64,000 nucleotides of DNA from Diadophis punctatus similis (Eukaryota > Chordata > Lepidosauria > Squamata > Dipsadidae), in contig JALIGW010000028.1 of assembly GCA_023053685.1 (NCBI GenBank), forward strand, positions 5,505,501 to 5,569,500, read 5' to 3'. The translations under genes were made by a program, and so were the position numbers. The notes below the pieces were generated by a model, which was given only the letters and a program-made list of their open reading frames with translations, was not told where the DNA came from and did no database searches. Shown here piece by piece: positions 12,001-22,651 of this stretch; the stretch's first letter is position 1; every line of letters starts with the position of its first letter.

Positions 12001-15000
12001 AATATTCTTTTCCAGTAATTTATATAGTTATGATGTTTGTATGATGCTTTAATCTTGGGGTATTCTGAGCAGTAAAGCAGAAGAAATCAAACATAATAAT
12101 AAATAAATCAGTAGTTGACCACAAAAAGATAGTTGAAATAATTGTTTTTGAACAAGCCATTAAGCACTTCTGTGGAAGATAGTTCTGAACATGGTTATCA
12201 CTGAGAAGTCTTCATGCCCAGCCAAACCTCTGTACTTTGGAGGATTGGGATTTTCAAAGTTAACTTTCTAGATATCCAGACTGGATAGACAGAATCCTGT
12301 TTGATGTGTTAATCCTGATATATCCCATGGCCATACTATATGGGGATTTATAGCTAATGAAAAACATGCTGAATTGGGCCAGAAAACATACTGTACTAGC
12401 AACCAATGTGTGGCCAAAGCAGGAATAATTCTGCTGTAGAGTGTTCTCAGAGTCTAGTTCAGGGATGTCAAACCCTCAGCCCACACCCATGCCCGGTTTA
12501 GGGAAGGGGGAAAAAGTCATGATATGTGAAGAGATGCCGCCCTGACGCCAAAAGTTTGACACTCCTGGTCTACTTGCTGTATTCTGCACCAGCTGAAGCT
12601 TTTAAGTTGACTTCAAAGGCATCTCCACATAATGCACATTGAAGAAATCAGATTATGCTGTGATAACGGGCTATGTTACCATCATGGAGGGCTTATAGGT
12701 CAATTTAGGGTGCACTAGCCAACACCGCCTCCAGCAGTAATTCCACTTTCTACTGCAAGAAGCCGAGAGAAGTTCCAAGATACAGATCATCTCCTTTAGG
12801 AAAACATGATTCTGTCATGAACAGCAATTGGGTTGATGTTCCCAGATAACTTAGTTGTTAATGTACAAATAGCAACACAGTCTCAGTAGAATATAGTATG
12901 AGCTTGCTTTTCCCTATCCATTCCAAGACAGCCTCTAGATCTTGCAATGTTGAGTTACTACATTAAATAATGTTGGTATTAATAAAATGGATTTTACCCA
13001 GTTCTATAATTATGCTGGTGGATTATATTTACTCACTGGTACATCTTTCTCCTGCAGTTCTCATAATCCCTAATCCGAAGCAGATATGGGTTATAGGTGG
13101 TTAATAGCAAAGAATAATCAAACCCCAACATGCACAGAAAAACAGAGGAAGGTAAACAGGGTTCCAGTGTCTTACATTCTGATTCATAATTTTTTTAAAA
13201 GATAAAACGTTTGATTTACCTCTGAAAAAAATCCACTGTATTTTGATGAAGGACTCTCTGTTTGAGATCGGCCAGCATCACTGGAGTTCAATAAGAAAGT
13301 ACGACCATTAGGAGGCAATTTGGCTGGCAGGTTACCTGCACAGGCTAGTTCATTTTCCTTATTTGCCATGTCACGGCCTCTAACTTTAGGGAGCTGTTTC
13401 TTTCTGAAACAAGGCTTTGGAGAATAATAGTGAGCCTTTCTTCTACAATATACTACTTTGAACAGAGGATGAGGGCTGGTTAGAGTTTGTCCAACTGTTG
13501 TTCTGCAAGAACAAGAAAGTTCATTTAAAATCTGAATATAAAACATCCAAGCAATGTATAAAGTCACATGCAATCTTTTGAGCCACCTTGCATTTACTAT
13601 GCAAATACTATTAAACATGTAAGTTTGCTTCAAATCTGGCATGGGAAACGTTATTTGAAGCACTATCCCCTAAAAATGTCTATGCTTATATCTCTCCCCC
13701 AGGACATAAAACGTTGAGGAAAAATAAGAATAGATACAGCAATAAAAATATCCTATTCACCATCACGTCCCTGTAAACATTTGCACAATACATTGGTCCA
13801 ACAAAGATTGGCATCATTTTTGACCAATTGTCAAAATGTGACCATTGTGCTTGGCAGTCACAAACAGAGGCCACTGGAATTGGAACAGTATAAGCAGTTT
13901 CGGTTGGTTAATTATTTATCCTTATAGTCAATCACCAAACAGGTATAGGTGTGGAAATTAAGTTCCTTATAGACCAATTTACATGACCAGGAGACTTCCT
14001 TCAGTGTGACAAATCAGTTTTATCAGATGCCTCTGACATCAAGACAATGCTATTTTTATCCTAATTAGAGATGAGCACCAAGAGATGGAATGGGACCAAA
14101 AAACTATTTCAGGTCATGCCAATGCTAACAGCATTTAGCTCTAAGGAATCTGGACAAAAACGCCCTCTTTTAATAGTTTCAATTGATTATTTAAATCAGA
14201 AGGATTTCTAACCACACTAGTATTTTCTCACAATCAATCAAACAAGGTAGCTCTTACCTGCTTGTGCAAGAAGCCAAATGTTTTGCAGATTTCTTATCCT
14301 AGAAATAAACATAAAAATGTTACCAAGAACAACACACACTAATAGTAATACCTTGTTTCACCCATATTTTTAAAATGCATTTTCCCTTAGTTTTGATACT
14401 ACTTGGATAAAATCAACTTAGTTTTGGCTTCAGAAAAGTAAAATTACCAAAGGCAACCTAACTATTTAACTGAAGTACAAGATATTATGACATCAGAAGT
14501 ATGAGAAAACTTTGTATTACAATCAGGAGTATAATGTCATTTTTGACATATGGAAAAAAGTCTCACTAAAATCATTATATAACAATTAAAAATTTATTGC
14601 ATTCTATACCAATGGTTTAAAAATACAGCATGTGGCTTACTTCAGAATACCAATTTAGCTAGTATTTATTGTGAAACTAGATCATTGAATAAATGGATGC
14701 TTTAATATTTAATATTCTGATCTGTAATTTAGTCTTTTCACAAAATAGCTTAGGATACAAGTGACATTTTTAACTAAAAGGCCTTTTATCAATATAAGCA
14801 TCTTGCCACCTTTATGTTCACGTTAAAAACATTCCAATTTAATTTACAATCTGTGTGGTATGAGCAAAATTGATTTTAGCTTCTTCATTTTACAACAGCA
14901 CTACTGCTGAACATTCAGAATCTATAATCTAATCTATAATATGGGTTGGTGTGGTATAAACTCTTTCCATTTCTGGACTTTGGGGTTCTATTACTTCACA

Positions 15001-16544
15001 TATTTGGATTCATTAACATTTCAGGATATAAGCCATGAATTGAAGAAATCTCTAGCATTATTATAGTACAATAAATTATTGGGGTGGACGGAATGTGCAA
15101 AGGAAGCCTTTTAGAAACTTAGTTAAAGATAACCATTGATGTATTAATGATTAACATTTGTAGCTTGGGGGAATTAAGAACCTCAGATAATCTTTACCAG
15201 GAAGTGCCAGCATCCAAGCCTATTTGTCCCCAAAATATTTCCAAATTCTACTACCATTTTCTCTCTCCCTCTCTCTCCCTCTCCTCTCTCTCTCTCTTCT
15301 ATATATTCCTCCCCTTTTGCCCTCTGAACAATCTTGAGTGGAGAACTCTCCAGAGCAGCAAGGTTTTGGGGAAAACTGTTTCCCCTTTTTAATGGAAACT
15401 TGCACTAAATTAAAACATCTTTTGCTTGTGGCTGACCAACTCAAGGTCCAAACATATAAAAAGCATATCTACAGATATCTCTGGAAAACCCAGTTTTCAT
15501 CCATTAGCTACTGAACAATTTTTCATTTCATGGAACCTGCTGACAATCCTTCGATTGTGGCGATATATATGGGGTTATATACGTGATAAATAAATAAATA
15601 AATAATCCAAATTCAATAAATACTGGAAACTAACCTTTCTGTAAATGGAACAATTCACAAGTAATCAATAAAATCCTTGTGAATTTATGGCAGCACTTAC
15701 TTGATTTCGCACTATGGTATATACTCACAGATAAGCTGAGAATGCTACATCCCAAAATACACCCCTATACACCATGAAAACTTTGCCACCCACGGGTAGG
15801 CCAATTATAAAAATTAAACATGATAAAATTTCAAGGGTCAGCTTATTCATGGGAAGCACATTTTTCATGGCATTTTGGTTAATAATTAGAGGGTCATTTT
15901 ATCTGTTAATGGACTGATCCACAAGTACCGTATTTTTCTGAGTATAAGACACACATCCCCCCCTAAAAGAGAGTGAAAATTTGGGTGCGTCTTATACACC
16001 GAATGTAGCCCTGCCTACCCGCCAGCCCCCACCCTTTGGCCATTTTCGGCCTCCGCACGTCGTGTTTTTGGCCTCTGCGTCACGTTTTTGGCCTCCGAAT
16101 GCTCCATTTTAGACTTGTTCCAGGCTGCGGAGATCGCCACAGCACATCGCCACTGATCGACGCCTCCGTGCATCGAGTTTTCAGCCTCTGCGCATTGCGT
16201 TTTGGGCATCCACGTGCCCCGTTTCTGGCCTCCACATGTCCCGTTTCTGGGTGGTTCTAGGCGGTGGGGATTGGTGGCAGGGACGCAATGCATGGAGGCC
16301 AAAAATGGGGCATGGGGAGGCTGAAAACGTGACACATGGAGGCCGAAAATGCACTGCATTTATTAGTTTTTAAAACTACTATTCAAATACAAAAGGTATG
16401 ATTTAGACAAATAATATATGAAAAGCTTACCTCCTTCATATTCTCATTAAGGGAATGAGAGCTCCTTTTCTTAGGGAGATCAACAGGACGACCCTCAATA
16501 CATAACAGGTTCCGTTTTCTAACATTTTGAGCTTCAGATGCCAT
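6050..16544 (-). CDS. KATNBL1: KATNBL1, katanin p80-like regulatory subunit (gene-level entry, nine coding exons)
   Basis: The coding segments on the minus strand, in order, are 16544-16431, 14298-14258, 13502-13220, 11316-11198, 10727-10677, 10597-10508, 9150-9061, 8012-7919 and 6082-6050. All junctions are GT-AG and all phases agree, giving 915 nt, or 304 codons plus stop, the length I recall for human KATNBL1. The N-terminal third (residues 1-~140) is basic and low-complexity, with KKR/RKR clusters and the [12 protein letters not shown] block. Residues ~147-304 form the con80-like region shared with the C terminus of katanin p80, with [16 protein letters not shown] and [13 protein letters not shown]. 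Family knowledge: the protein binds katanin catalytic subunits KATNA1/KATNAL1 and modulates microtubule severing; it is nuclear in interphase and at spindle poles in mitosis. The copy looks intact. Confidence 0.97.
6190..6255. mobile_element. Right half of a 'GAGAAACACTG'-end MITE
   Basis: The blocks GGAATTCTGGGAGTTGAAGT and AAAGTTGAGAAACACTG match the right half of the more complete copy at 40850-40974. The left half is absent. Confidence 0.7.
6429..6839. mobile_element. TA-flanked 'ACAGGTAGTCC' MITE, diverged
   Basis: The left end, GGTAGTTCTCGACTTTC, and the right end, AATGACTAGCTG, are inverted versions of the family ends. TA dinucleotides flank the copy. Internal landmarks such as ACCATTTTTCACGCTTATGA and CTGACAAGCAAAGTCAATG agree with the copy at 56826-57211. 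Confidence 0.75.
7919..8012 (-). CDS. KATNBL1: KATNBL1 coding exon 8, residues 263-294
   Basis: The acceptor is TTTCTTTCTTAG and the donor is AAAG/GTAATA. It encodes [19 protein letters not shown] followed by [12 protein letters not shown], the conserved distal part of the con80-like region. Intron 9 (6083-7918) follows and carries two MITE relics. Confidence 0.96.
8320..8640 (+). mobile_element. LINE 3' end (CR1/L2-type), decayed
   Basis: A degenerate reading contains [15 protein letters not shown], the C-terminal signature seen in the better copy at 48205-48556. It is followed by a T-rich 3'UTR and a degenerate AATAAA-type tail. Confidence 0.5.
9061..9150 (-). CDS. KATNBL1: KATNBL1 coding exon 7, residues 233-263
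   Basis: The acceptor is TTCTTTTCCCCTAG and the donor is ATGG/GTAAGT. It encodes [20 protein letters not shown], the most conserved helix of the con80-like region, and then a more variable linker. Confidence 0.97.
9341..9461 (+). mobile_element. 3'UTR of a non-LTR retrotransposon
   Basis: GCATAAGCGCACCAGTGTGC and the following TACCGTCCCTGTCCT match the 3'UTR of the LINE copy at 17226-17820. Its A-rich tail resumes after the MITE at 9462-9998, showing that the MITE inserted into the tail. Confidence 0.75.
9462..9998. mobile_element. TA-target MITE with 'CCGTATTTTTCGGAGTATAAG' ends
   Basis: The left end CCGTATTTTTCGGAGTATAA and the right end CTTATACTCCGAAAAATATGG are inverted repeats. TA flanks both sides (9460-9461, 9999-10000), which suggests a Tc1/mariner-type mechanism. 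The interior repeats TTTTTGCAAAAAACGG-like blocks in both orientations and carries a fragment of another MITE (GGACTTCAACTCCCAGAATT at 9658-9677). Confidence 0.75.
10508..10597 (-). CDS. KATNBL1: KATNBL1 coding exon 6, residues 203-233
   Basis: The acceptor is CCTTGTTTCAG and the donor is AAGA/GTAAGT. It encodes [20 protein letters not shown] and ends in KSKFEE across the junction. The upstream intron (10598-10676) is only 79 nt, close to the practical minimum for vertebrates. Confidence 0.97.
10677..10727 (-). CDS. KATNBL1: KATNBL1 coding exon 5, residues 186-203
   Basis: This is a 51-nt exon with acceptor ATATTTCTAG and donor GCAG/GTAAAT. It encodes [16 protein letters not shown] within the con80-like helical region. 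The length is a multiple of three, so skipping it would preserve the frame. Confidence 0.96.
11198..11316 (-). CDS. KATNBL1: KATNBL1 coding exon 4, residues 147-186
   Basis: The acceptor is TTGTATTTCTAG and the donor is TGAG/GTAAAT. It encodes [20 protein letters not shown] and then [20 protein letters not shown]. This marks the start of the katanin con80-like region, matching the HDTF...SR...FW pattern of p80 katanin as I recall it. Confidence 0.97.
12460..12567. mobile_element. Short hAT MITE (CAGGGATGTCAAAC ends)
   Basis: The left end CAGGGATGTCAAACC pairs with the right end AGTTTGACACTCCTG. The target duplication is GTCTAGTT (12452-12459) and GTCTACTT (12568-12575), 7 of 8 matching. The family also occurs at 23198 and 37174. 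Confidence 0.85.
13220..13502 (-). CDS. KATNBL1: KATNBL1 coding exon 3, residues 52-146
   Basis: This is the largest coding exon, with acceptor TTGTTCTTGCAG and donor AGAG/GTAAAT. It encodes [20 protein letters not shown], the [12 protein letters not shown] block and [16 protein letters not shown]. It is rich in Ser, Pro, Lys and Arg, consistent with the disordered, probably phosphorylated and nuclear-targeting N-terminal half of the family. Confidence 0.97.
14258..14298 (-). CDS. KATNBL1: KATNBL1 coding exon 2, residues 39-52
   Basis: A 41-nt exon with acceptor GTTTATTTCTAG and donor GCAG/GTAAGA. It encodes [13 protein letters not shown] and two bases of the next Arg codon. It aligns with the KKSPKQLAAYINR stretch I recall from the human protein. 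Because 41 is not a multiple of three, skipping it would shift the frame. Confidence 0.93.
15928..16350. mobile_element. TA-target MITE, 'CCGTATTTTTC' family, right end lost
   Basis: The left end CCGTATTTTTCTGAGTATAA follows a TA dinucleotide and matches 9462. The interior holds repeated ~20-25 bp units of the form GTTTTTGGCCTCCGC, first in one orientation (about 16030-16250) and then inverted (about 16285-16350). No right terminus is visible. Confidence 0.65.
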
Positions 16545-16558
16545 AATCTCCACAATTC
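16431..16558 (-). CDS. KATNBL1: KATNBL1 exon 2 with start codon, residues 1-38
   Basis: The start ATG is at 16544-16542. It is preceded by 14 nt of 5'UTR and the acceptor CCAAAATTAG. The encoded N terminus, [12 protein letters not shown], matches the MASETHNVKKRN I recall from human. An upstream in-frame ATG at 16574 lies in the intron, so it is not used. The donor is GGAG/GTAAGC. A TA-flanked MITE relic begins only ~60 bases upstream in intron 1. Confidence 0.95.
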
Positions 16559-16619
16559 CTAATTTTGGAGACAAAGTTAATTTACAATCTTAATATTAGC
16601 TATAATATTTAGACTCATA

Positions 16620-16850
16620 TTTATAACGGTTGCAGTCTCCCAGGGTCACGTGATCACCTTTTGTGATCTTCTGACAAGCAAAGTCAATGGGGAAGCCAGA
16701 TTCATTTAACAACAGTGTTACTAATTTAACTGTAGTGATTCGCTTAACAACTGTGGCAAGAAAGGTCATAAAATGTGGCAAATTAACAAATATCTTGCTT
16801 AGCAACAGAAATGTTGGGCTCAATTTTGGTGGTAAGTCGAGGACTACCTG
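16620..16850. mobile_element. Truncated TA-flanked 'ACAGGTAGTCC' MITE
   Basis: The right end AAGTCGAGGACTACCTG is followed by TA and is well conserved. The copy starts in mid-element at ATAACGGTTGCAGTCTCCCA. It lies in intron 1, close upstream of the acceptor of the ATG-bearing exon. Confidence 0.8.
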
Positions 16851-17225
16851 TACTACATGCTCAACAATCCTCCCCCAAAAGAGAAAGCTGGAACCTGGGA
16901 AATACAAGTACTGATGCAGAAAAAGTACTTTTAAGTACCATTCATTAATACAATATTAAGAATACGATTATGTTTGGATTCAGCACACGTCTAAACTTTC
17001 TTAGCAATGTTTAACATGTTCCTGTAATATCGCTTATAATAGTGAAGAAATCTGTTTGAAAAGCATGAAGTAAAACTTCTGTAAATATTGGATTATGAAA
17101 ACAAGTTTGTTCTCAGATAGCTGCAATATTGTAAAAATATTCCCAGAGTTCTCAGCTTTAAATTCAAGTTTTACCAGATTTTATCTTGAAGGGAAAAAAT
17201 ACCACTTTGATTTCACATTTTGGGT

Positions 17226-17820
17226 AATACAGAGAAAGGATATGGTAGAATACATATCAGACATAAATACAATTGAGAGAGTCCAGAAATACTTCACAAG
17301 AAGAGTCCTCCACTCTTCTACTCGCAACAGAATTCCTTATTCCACCAGACTTGAAATTTTAGGCTTAGACAACTTAGAGCTACGTCGCCTTCAATCTGAT
17401 CTAAATGTAGTTCATAAAATCATCTGCCACAATGTCCTACCTGTCAATGAATACTTCAGCTTCAACCGCAACAATACAAGAGCACACAATAGATTCAAAC
17501 TCAATGTAAACCTCTCGAAACTCGACTGCAGAAAATACGACTTCAGCAACAGAGTAATCAATGCCTGGAATGCACTACCTGACTCTGTGGTTTCTTCCCC
17601 AAACCCCAAAAACTTTAACCTTAGACTGTCTACAGTTGACCTCACCCCATTCCTAAGAGGTCTATAAGGGGCGTGCATAAGCGCACCATTGTGCCTACCG
17701 TCCCTGTCCTTCTGTCCTATTGTCTAATTTTTACCTATATATACTTTGCTTTTGTTTATGTTTATATCATACCTGTTATCTTGTACACGTGTTGACAAAA
17801 TAAATAAATAAATAAATAAA
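17226..17820 (+). mobile_element. LINE ORF2 C-terminus plus 3'UTR
   Basis: The open frame encodes IERVQKYFTRRVLHSSTRN and then RLEILGLDNLELRRLQSDLN, followed by RVINAWNALPDSVV. This is the C-terminal pattern of non-LTR reverse transcriptases of the CR1/L2/Rex1 group. The stop is at 17665-17667 and the 3'UTR ends in an (AAAT)n tail. It is sense-oriented relative to the window and opposite to KATNBL1. The same family occurs at 9341 and, inverted, at 58137-58995. The exact clade needs phylogeny. Confidence 0.85.
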
Positions 17821-17863
17821 ACTAAATAAAATAAATAGAATCTATATTACAATACGGTCTAAA

Positions 17864-18155
17864 CAGTGGTGGGCTGCTGCCGGTTCGGACGAACTAATAG
17901 TTCCGACGATCAGCTGGTCCCGCCCACCCACCCTATCCTGTCCTATCCTATATTTCCTTCTTTCTGGCTCAGCTGATTTGCACGGCACAGCTGATTTCCG
18001 TGCCTCCGCTGTTCTACTTACCAGGGCTGCCGTAGAAGGTAAGCAGCTGAGCTTCAAATTGTTGTATTTTGACCGTTGTGTCCAAGTGCGTTAGGTGCGC
18101 ACGCAAAGCACGCGATCACCAAACTGGTTGTTAAACCGGTTGCAGCCCACCACTG
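17864..18155. mobile_element. hAT MITE (CAGTGGTGGGCTGC ends)
   Basis: The left end CAGTGGTGGGCTGC pairs with the right end GCAGCCCACCACTG. A perfect 8-bp target duplication, GGTCTAAA, lies at 17856-17863 and 18156-18163. The interior begins with CCGGTTCGGACGAAC, typical of the CCGGTTCG subfamily found at 42447, 50843 and 58191. Confidence 0.93.
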
Positions 18156-18492
18156 GGTCTAAACCTGAATGTTAAATAGAACGGAATATCCTGTGTAATA
18201 CTAAAATTATAGTTAAACTATGTGTTTTTACTAATTGTGCATAATGTTGTAACCAGATCATACTGTAGATTGCACTGTGCACTTTAATTATTCTCTAGAT
18301 ATAAAATATAAAATTTTAAATTCTAAAAGCTATTTTTTAGATTTTATTGTAAACTCCAGCCCTGTTTACCCTAATGTTCATAATATGCACTTTTTGGTTA
18401 TTTCTCAACTAGTAAGGTAGCCAGACGGCCACCTACAGGGTCACTTACAAGGTAGAAGCGTCTGAGTATTGAGCTTCAATAAGGAATTAGGC

Positions 18493-18788
18493 CAGTGATG
18501 ATGAACCTTTTGCTCACCGTGGCAAAAATTCAGAAAATGCCTTAATTTGACTCTGCTGGCCTGTCACCCCCTCACAAAAAAATTACTGCATATTTGTTTA
18601 TTTTAAAAATATATAGTCCAATCATGAGGTGCTATGTATTATATAAAGAAACATTAAATGGTTACAAACATGAAATACAAGTAAAAGAAACTCATTTTCA
18701 GAGTTGTGCTTTTGAGAAAGTTGTTGTCAAGTGTTGGTGTGACATGTCACCCTTGTTTGACACACATGTCATAGGTTTGCCATCGATG
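18493..18788. mobile_element. hAT MITE (CAGTGATGATGAACC ends)
   Basis: The left end CAGTGATGATGAACC pairs with the right end GGTTTGCCATCGATG. The flanks AATTAGGC (18485-18492) and AACTAAGC (18789-18796) match at 6 of 8 positions. The element abuts the next hAT copy directly across its right target duplication. Confidence 0.8.
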
Positions 18789-18796
18789 AACTAAGC

Positions 18797-18976
18797 CAGG
18801 GGTCCCCAATCCCCAGTTGGCACAGGTCTGCGGCATGCCAGAAACCAGGCCGCGCAAACAAGCAGAGCCCCATCCGCGGGATGCTGGCAGCACACAAAAC
18901 CACGCCCCCATTGGTTCACGGACAAAACTCTTTTCCTGGACCCAGTCCCTGGTGCCCAAAATGTTGGGGGCCGTTG
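18797..18976. mobile_element. hAT MITE (CAGGGGTCCCCAA ends)
   Basis: The left end CAGGGGTCCCCAATCC pairs approximately with the right end GTTGGGGGCCGTTG. The left flank, AACTAAGC, is the right target duplication of the preceding element. The right flank, AGCTAGGA, is a diverged copy. The interior has CAGAAACCAGGCCGCG. Confidence 0.7.
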
Positions 18977-18984
18977 AGCTAGGA

Positions 18985-21720
18985 AAACTGTAGCACGTAA
19001 CACTGTTAGGAATATTTTTAGTGATAGAATAATGAAATAAAGGTGCAAGCACTCTTACCTGCCTCCTCTGCCTCTCCTGTACCAAACTCCCCCATTCCAT
19101 TCTGCTGTTTGCTGCTCTCCCATTTGCATATATAAAATTAAACCAGCCCTAGGCTGTGGCACATCATGTTTCTACTGCAGCAAAATAGCCTTTTTAATCC
19201 CATCACAGCCAAAACACGGAGAAAGCCCTCACCTATCATCATAAAGGTTCATCTAGGGTGCAGCTTTAAAGTGTTATGCATCTACTGATCATTGCGATAA
19301 ACATGGTTCTTCTCCTCAGCATTGTATTCCTTTATTCAGCCAAAAAGCTCCACAACCGTTCACTGGATATTTTTCAGGCAGGAGGTAGACATATTATTGT
19401 CAGTCCTGCACATAGCAAAAGATAGGCCAAGATGGCTTAAAGAATCCTTTCTAGCTCTGATGGTGAGCAACACAAATAGCTTGGTGAACTCTGACTCTGA
19501 AACCCCTACATGTCCTACAGCACTAATGTGGGATTGACAGCATTCCTAGCTTCAAAATACAGCCCCAGATTTCCCCCTCACTCTGTTTCTCTGAATTGTA
19601 TTCATTATTATTCATTGTGGGAGCTTAGTAGTGACTCTTGAAATATTTTTCCCTTTACAGTTGAGGTCTGAAACTTCTGGGATTCTGCACTATTTAAATT
19701 TGAGTCCACTCTCACTCTTCATCTGTGTTAGAAAAATAGTCACCAACTTAGCTCCTGATACGGTTTATCAGCCAGCAAACATCCCACCAGAAAATAGGGG
19801 AGAGAAAGATAAGCCTACTCCAGTGAGTCGCTGCGAGACAACATCTCTGTACTATTAGACCAGCAATATAGGGTGTATTCGAGAATTATACTATCATCGT
19901 TAGAAAGAAAGCCAAAAAGTTAAAAACAGGTTTCCAAATAGTCTTGTCTTCCTTTTCTCATCCCCTGTTTTTTTGCAAAGCAATACTGTATTTTAAACTG
20001 AAGTCTGAAAAACAGGGTAGACATGTTTTACATAGAAATCAAACATGTTGTAACACTGGAGGCCATCTGCTTTATTTAAGCTGAGGAGATCAAGTAATCA
20101 ACTTAGAAGTTAAATCCATGATTTGGCTTTCATAGCACTATTGTATTTGAAATACCTGAAGTGATTTGATTTTTTTTTTTACCCCATTATTTTTACATGT
20201 TGCAATCTGGCTTAAGTACCATAATTAAAGAACAAATGATAAAAAGGTATCCTAGTATTACATCAATAAAGAACAGAGTCATCTACTGTATGGTGTGTTC
20301 CCCAATCTGGGACACTCTAGTTGTGTTAGGCTTCAATTTCTATAATCTCCCAGAGAAGATAACTGGCTGATACCAGGTAAGGGAAGATTGGCTTACCTGT
20401 AGCATATGGAATGGCTGATGCGCTTTAAGGACAGAAAAGCCTATATCAATAATTCCTTTAAAACCTATATTACCAACCAATAATATATACATACCCCCCC
20501 ATGATTAAATATAACTAAAACCTTACTCTCCCCAATCACAAACGGATAGATAGCTTGTTCTGCCATACTGTACTCTTTTGCTGCATATGGTCTCTTCCAC
20601 AGTACGTGCAGCTATTCCTAGTCATTAATTAAGACTTGTCTAGTCAATCTACTTAACTGTGTTAAAACTATCAGTTATTACATGAGTAATCTACCAGATT
20701 TAGAGCCTATGTTCACATTTGAACACATTTGCAATCTATGTTCACATTAAATTACTTTTCTGGAATGGATTTTTGAAGCCATTTATTTCTGTAATTGCAG
20801 TTTTGCAATCTACTAAGTTGTTTCAGGATGGCACTTTAGCAAGCTCACTTTCTCATACAACAGAATAACTACCAGAATAGCTAGGTAAAGTCATTATTTT
20901 ACAATTACTTAACAGTCATTAGTTGGAATTATCTGCAAATTCACAAGCTTTCATTATTAGATGTACCCCATTTTCAGAGTCAACATGATTATCATTTTAT
21001 GTAGTCATCAACATCATAAAGAATAAGTTGTGGACCTTTTTTCAACTATGATTTTGATAATTGTGGTTTAATACGAATTATGGATTCAAGACAGAAAGAA
21101 AGCAATAAGGAAGGAAAATCCCACGCAAATCTTTTTCTCCCAGGCCAAAGGTATGTAAAGCAACTATCACTTGATCAGAACACTTTAACACAATACTGCC
21201 AAAATTTTATTTTATTATATTTAATAGGCCTTAAAGGCTTTTCCAGACTTGATAAAGACTATACAATTATAAGAAACAAAAATATTTGTTTCTATTTGAC
21301 AGTCTTCACTTGAATCACATTAGAACTAAAAAAAAAGAAAAGATAATGGTGATTTCTTCAATTCAGAAGTTCCCTTGATTTATTACTTTACTTTAGTAAG
21401 GATTTTTTTGCTTGCCATAAAACAAGCAATGTGGAGTCTCTGGTGCACTCTGAGCATGGTTCTTACTTACAGACATTTCATTACCCAACTAGGTAACATC
21501 ATTAGTTCAAGTGAGTGTCAAGCTTGCTCTCTATTTATATACACTAGTTTGTCTTACAGTGTTGATGGGGGATGTGGTTTTCTCCTTGATAATTTCTTGA
21601 TTGGGGTATTTTCTGCTAGATTGCTTGCCTGGTATTAATCCCTGCTTATTAGTTGGCTACTAGACAGGATATGTTCTGATTGTTTTGGTTCCTTCTTAGC
21701 TTTATACCGGTATTGGAAAC
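18985..21720. other. KATNBL1 intron 1: no feature recognised
   Basis: AT-rich intron with no identified exon and no clear repeat family. Short ORFs at 19322-19858 and 21080-21638 lack any recognisable domain. Confidence 0.4.
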
Positions 21721-21721
21721 A

Positions 21722-21960
21722 TGGTGGCACAGTGGTTAGAATGCACTTTTGCAGGCTAACTCTGCCCATAGCCAGATGTTCAATCCTGACCGGCTCAAGT
21801 TTCTCTCAGTCTTCCAACTTTCTGAGGTCGGTAAAATGAGGGCCCAGATTGTTGGGGCAATATGCTGACATTTGTACACGGCTCAGAGTGTGCTATAAAG
21901 CACTATGGAGTGATATAGAAGTCTAAGTGCTATTGCTGTTGCTAAGTGCTATATTGTCTT
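21722..21960 (+). mobile_element. tRNA-derived SINE (GTGGCACAGTGGTTAGAATG family)
   Basis: The tRNA-like head has an A-box region, GGCACAGTGGTTAGAATGC, and a degenerate B box near GTTCAATCCTGA. It is followed by a body with GGTAAAATGAGGGCCCAGAT and a tail of TAAGTGCTATTGCTGTTGCT. The same family occurs at 39690-39925 and, inverted, at 51851-53046. Confidence 0.88.
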
Positions 21961-21984
21961 TTTTGAATGATACGATTCATTGAG

Positions 21985-22190
21985 AGTTGAGACGATTTAT
22001 TCCTGATGTCTCCCCCATGTATGTATGATGTGTGTATATTTATATTTTTAATTGTTTTTAAGTGCTTTTAATAATTTTGTTTGGAGTTTTTGTATAAAAT
22101 GTTGTACGCCGCCCTGAGTCCTGCGGGAGTAGGGCGGCATAGAAAAGCTACCAAATAAATAAATAAATAAATAAATATCTAAATAATGGT
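21985..22190 (+). mobile_element. LINE 3'UTR ending in a GCCGCC...GGGCGGC hairpin and (AAAT)n
   Basis: The stem-loop GCCGCCCTGAGTCCTGCGGG with its partner AGGGCGGC sits immediately before an AAATAAATAAAT tail. The same structure ends the copies at 24757 and 48205. Confidence 0.7.
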
Positions 22191-22309
22191 TTATTTCTGT
22201 GCCTATTGATGGCTGGTTTGTTTGAATGCTAACTTTCAGACATCCCCTAGTTTTTGGATTTAGCTTGGTGTGCTAGGGCAAAAGTAGCATTTTCTTTAAA
22301 ATTATACTA

Positions 22310-22651
22310 CAGATAGTCCCCAACATCACCATTCATTCAACAATGGTCTGGAATTATGATGGTCTGGAATTATGACAGACTCTGATAGGGTGTACAGCTT
22401 ATAAAGCACTTCCAGTCATCACATGCCTCAGGTTAGGGAAGGCTGTGGAAGGTCCAGTGCAGGTCATGCACAAGTATCTCTCCACTCAGAGGCTGACAAT
22501 ACTGCTTAATGACCACAATCAGGAGTGCCAGGATTTCAGTAATTCAGCAAAATATTCAAGTGGGCAGTAATGTGACATTTTGCTTAACAACCACTTCACT
22601 CAACAACCTAGATTCCAGTCCCAATTGTGGCTATAAATTGAGGAGTGCCTG
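22310..22651. mobile_element. TA-flanked 'ACAGGTAGTCC' MITE, diverged
   Basis: The left end CAGATAGTCCCCAACATCA follows TA. The right end AAATTGAGGAGTGCCTG is its degenerate inverse. Internal TGCTTAACAACCACTTCACT agrees with the family. Confidence 0.65.

Larger units (their letters stand above)
11317..16430 (-). other. KATNBL1 introns 2-4: content
   Basis: Outside exons 2 and 3 and the elements listed separately (12460-12567, 15928-16350), the intron sequence is AT-rich. A CT-rich microsatellite lies near 15258-15300 and an (AAAT)n run near 15585-15605. I see no additional exon. Confidence 0.5.

Noticed and set aside
17095..17667. 190-codon plus-strand ORF as a host gene
   Set aside because: Its C-terminal 140 residues are a LINE reverse-transcriptase end, repeated at 58711-58970 on the other strand, and it is followed by a LINE tail.
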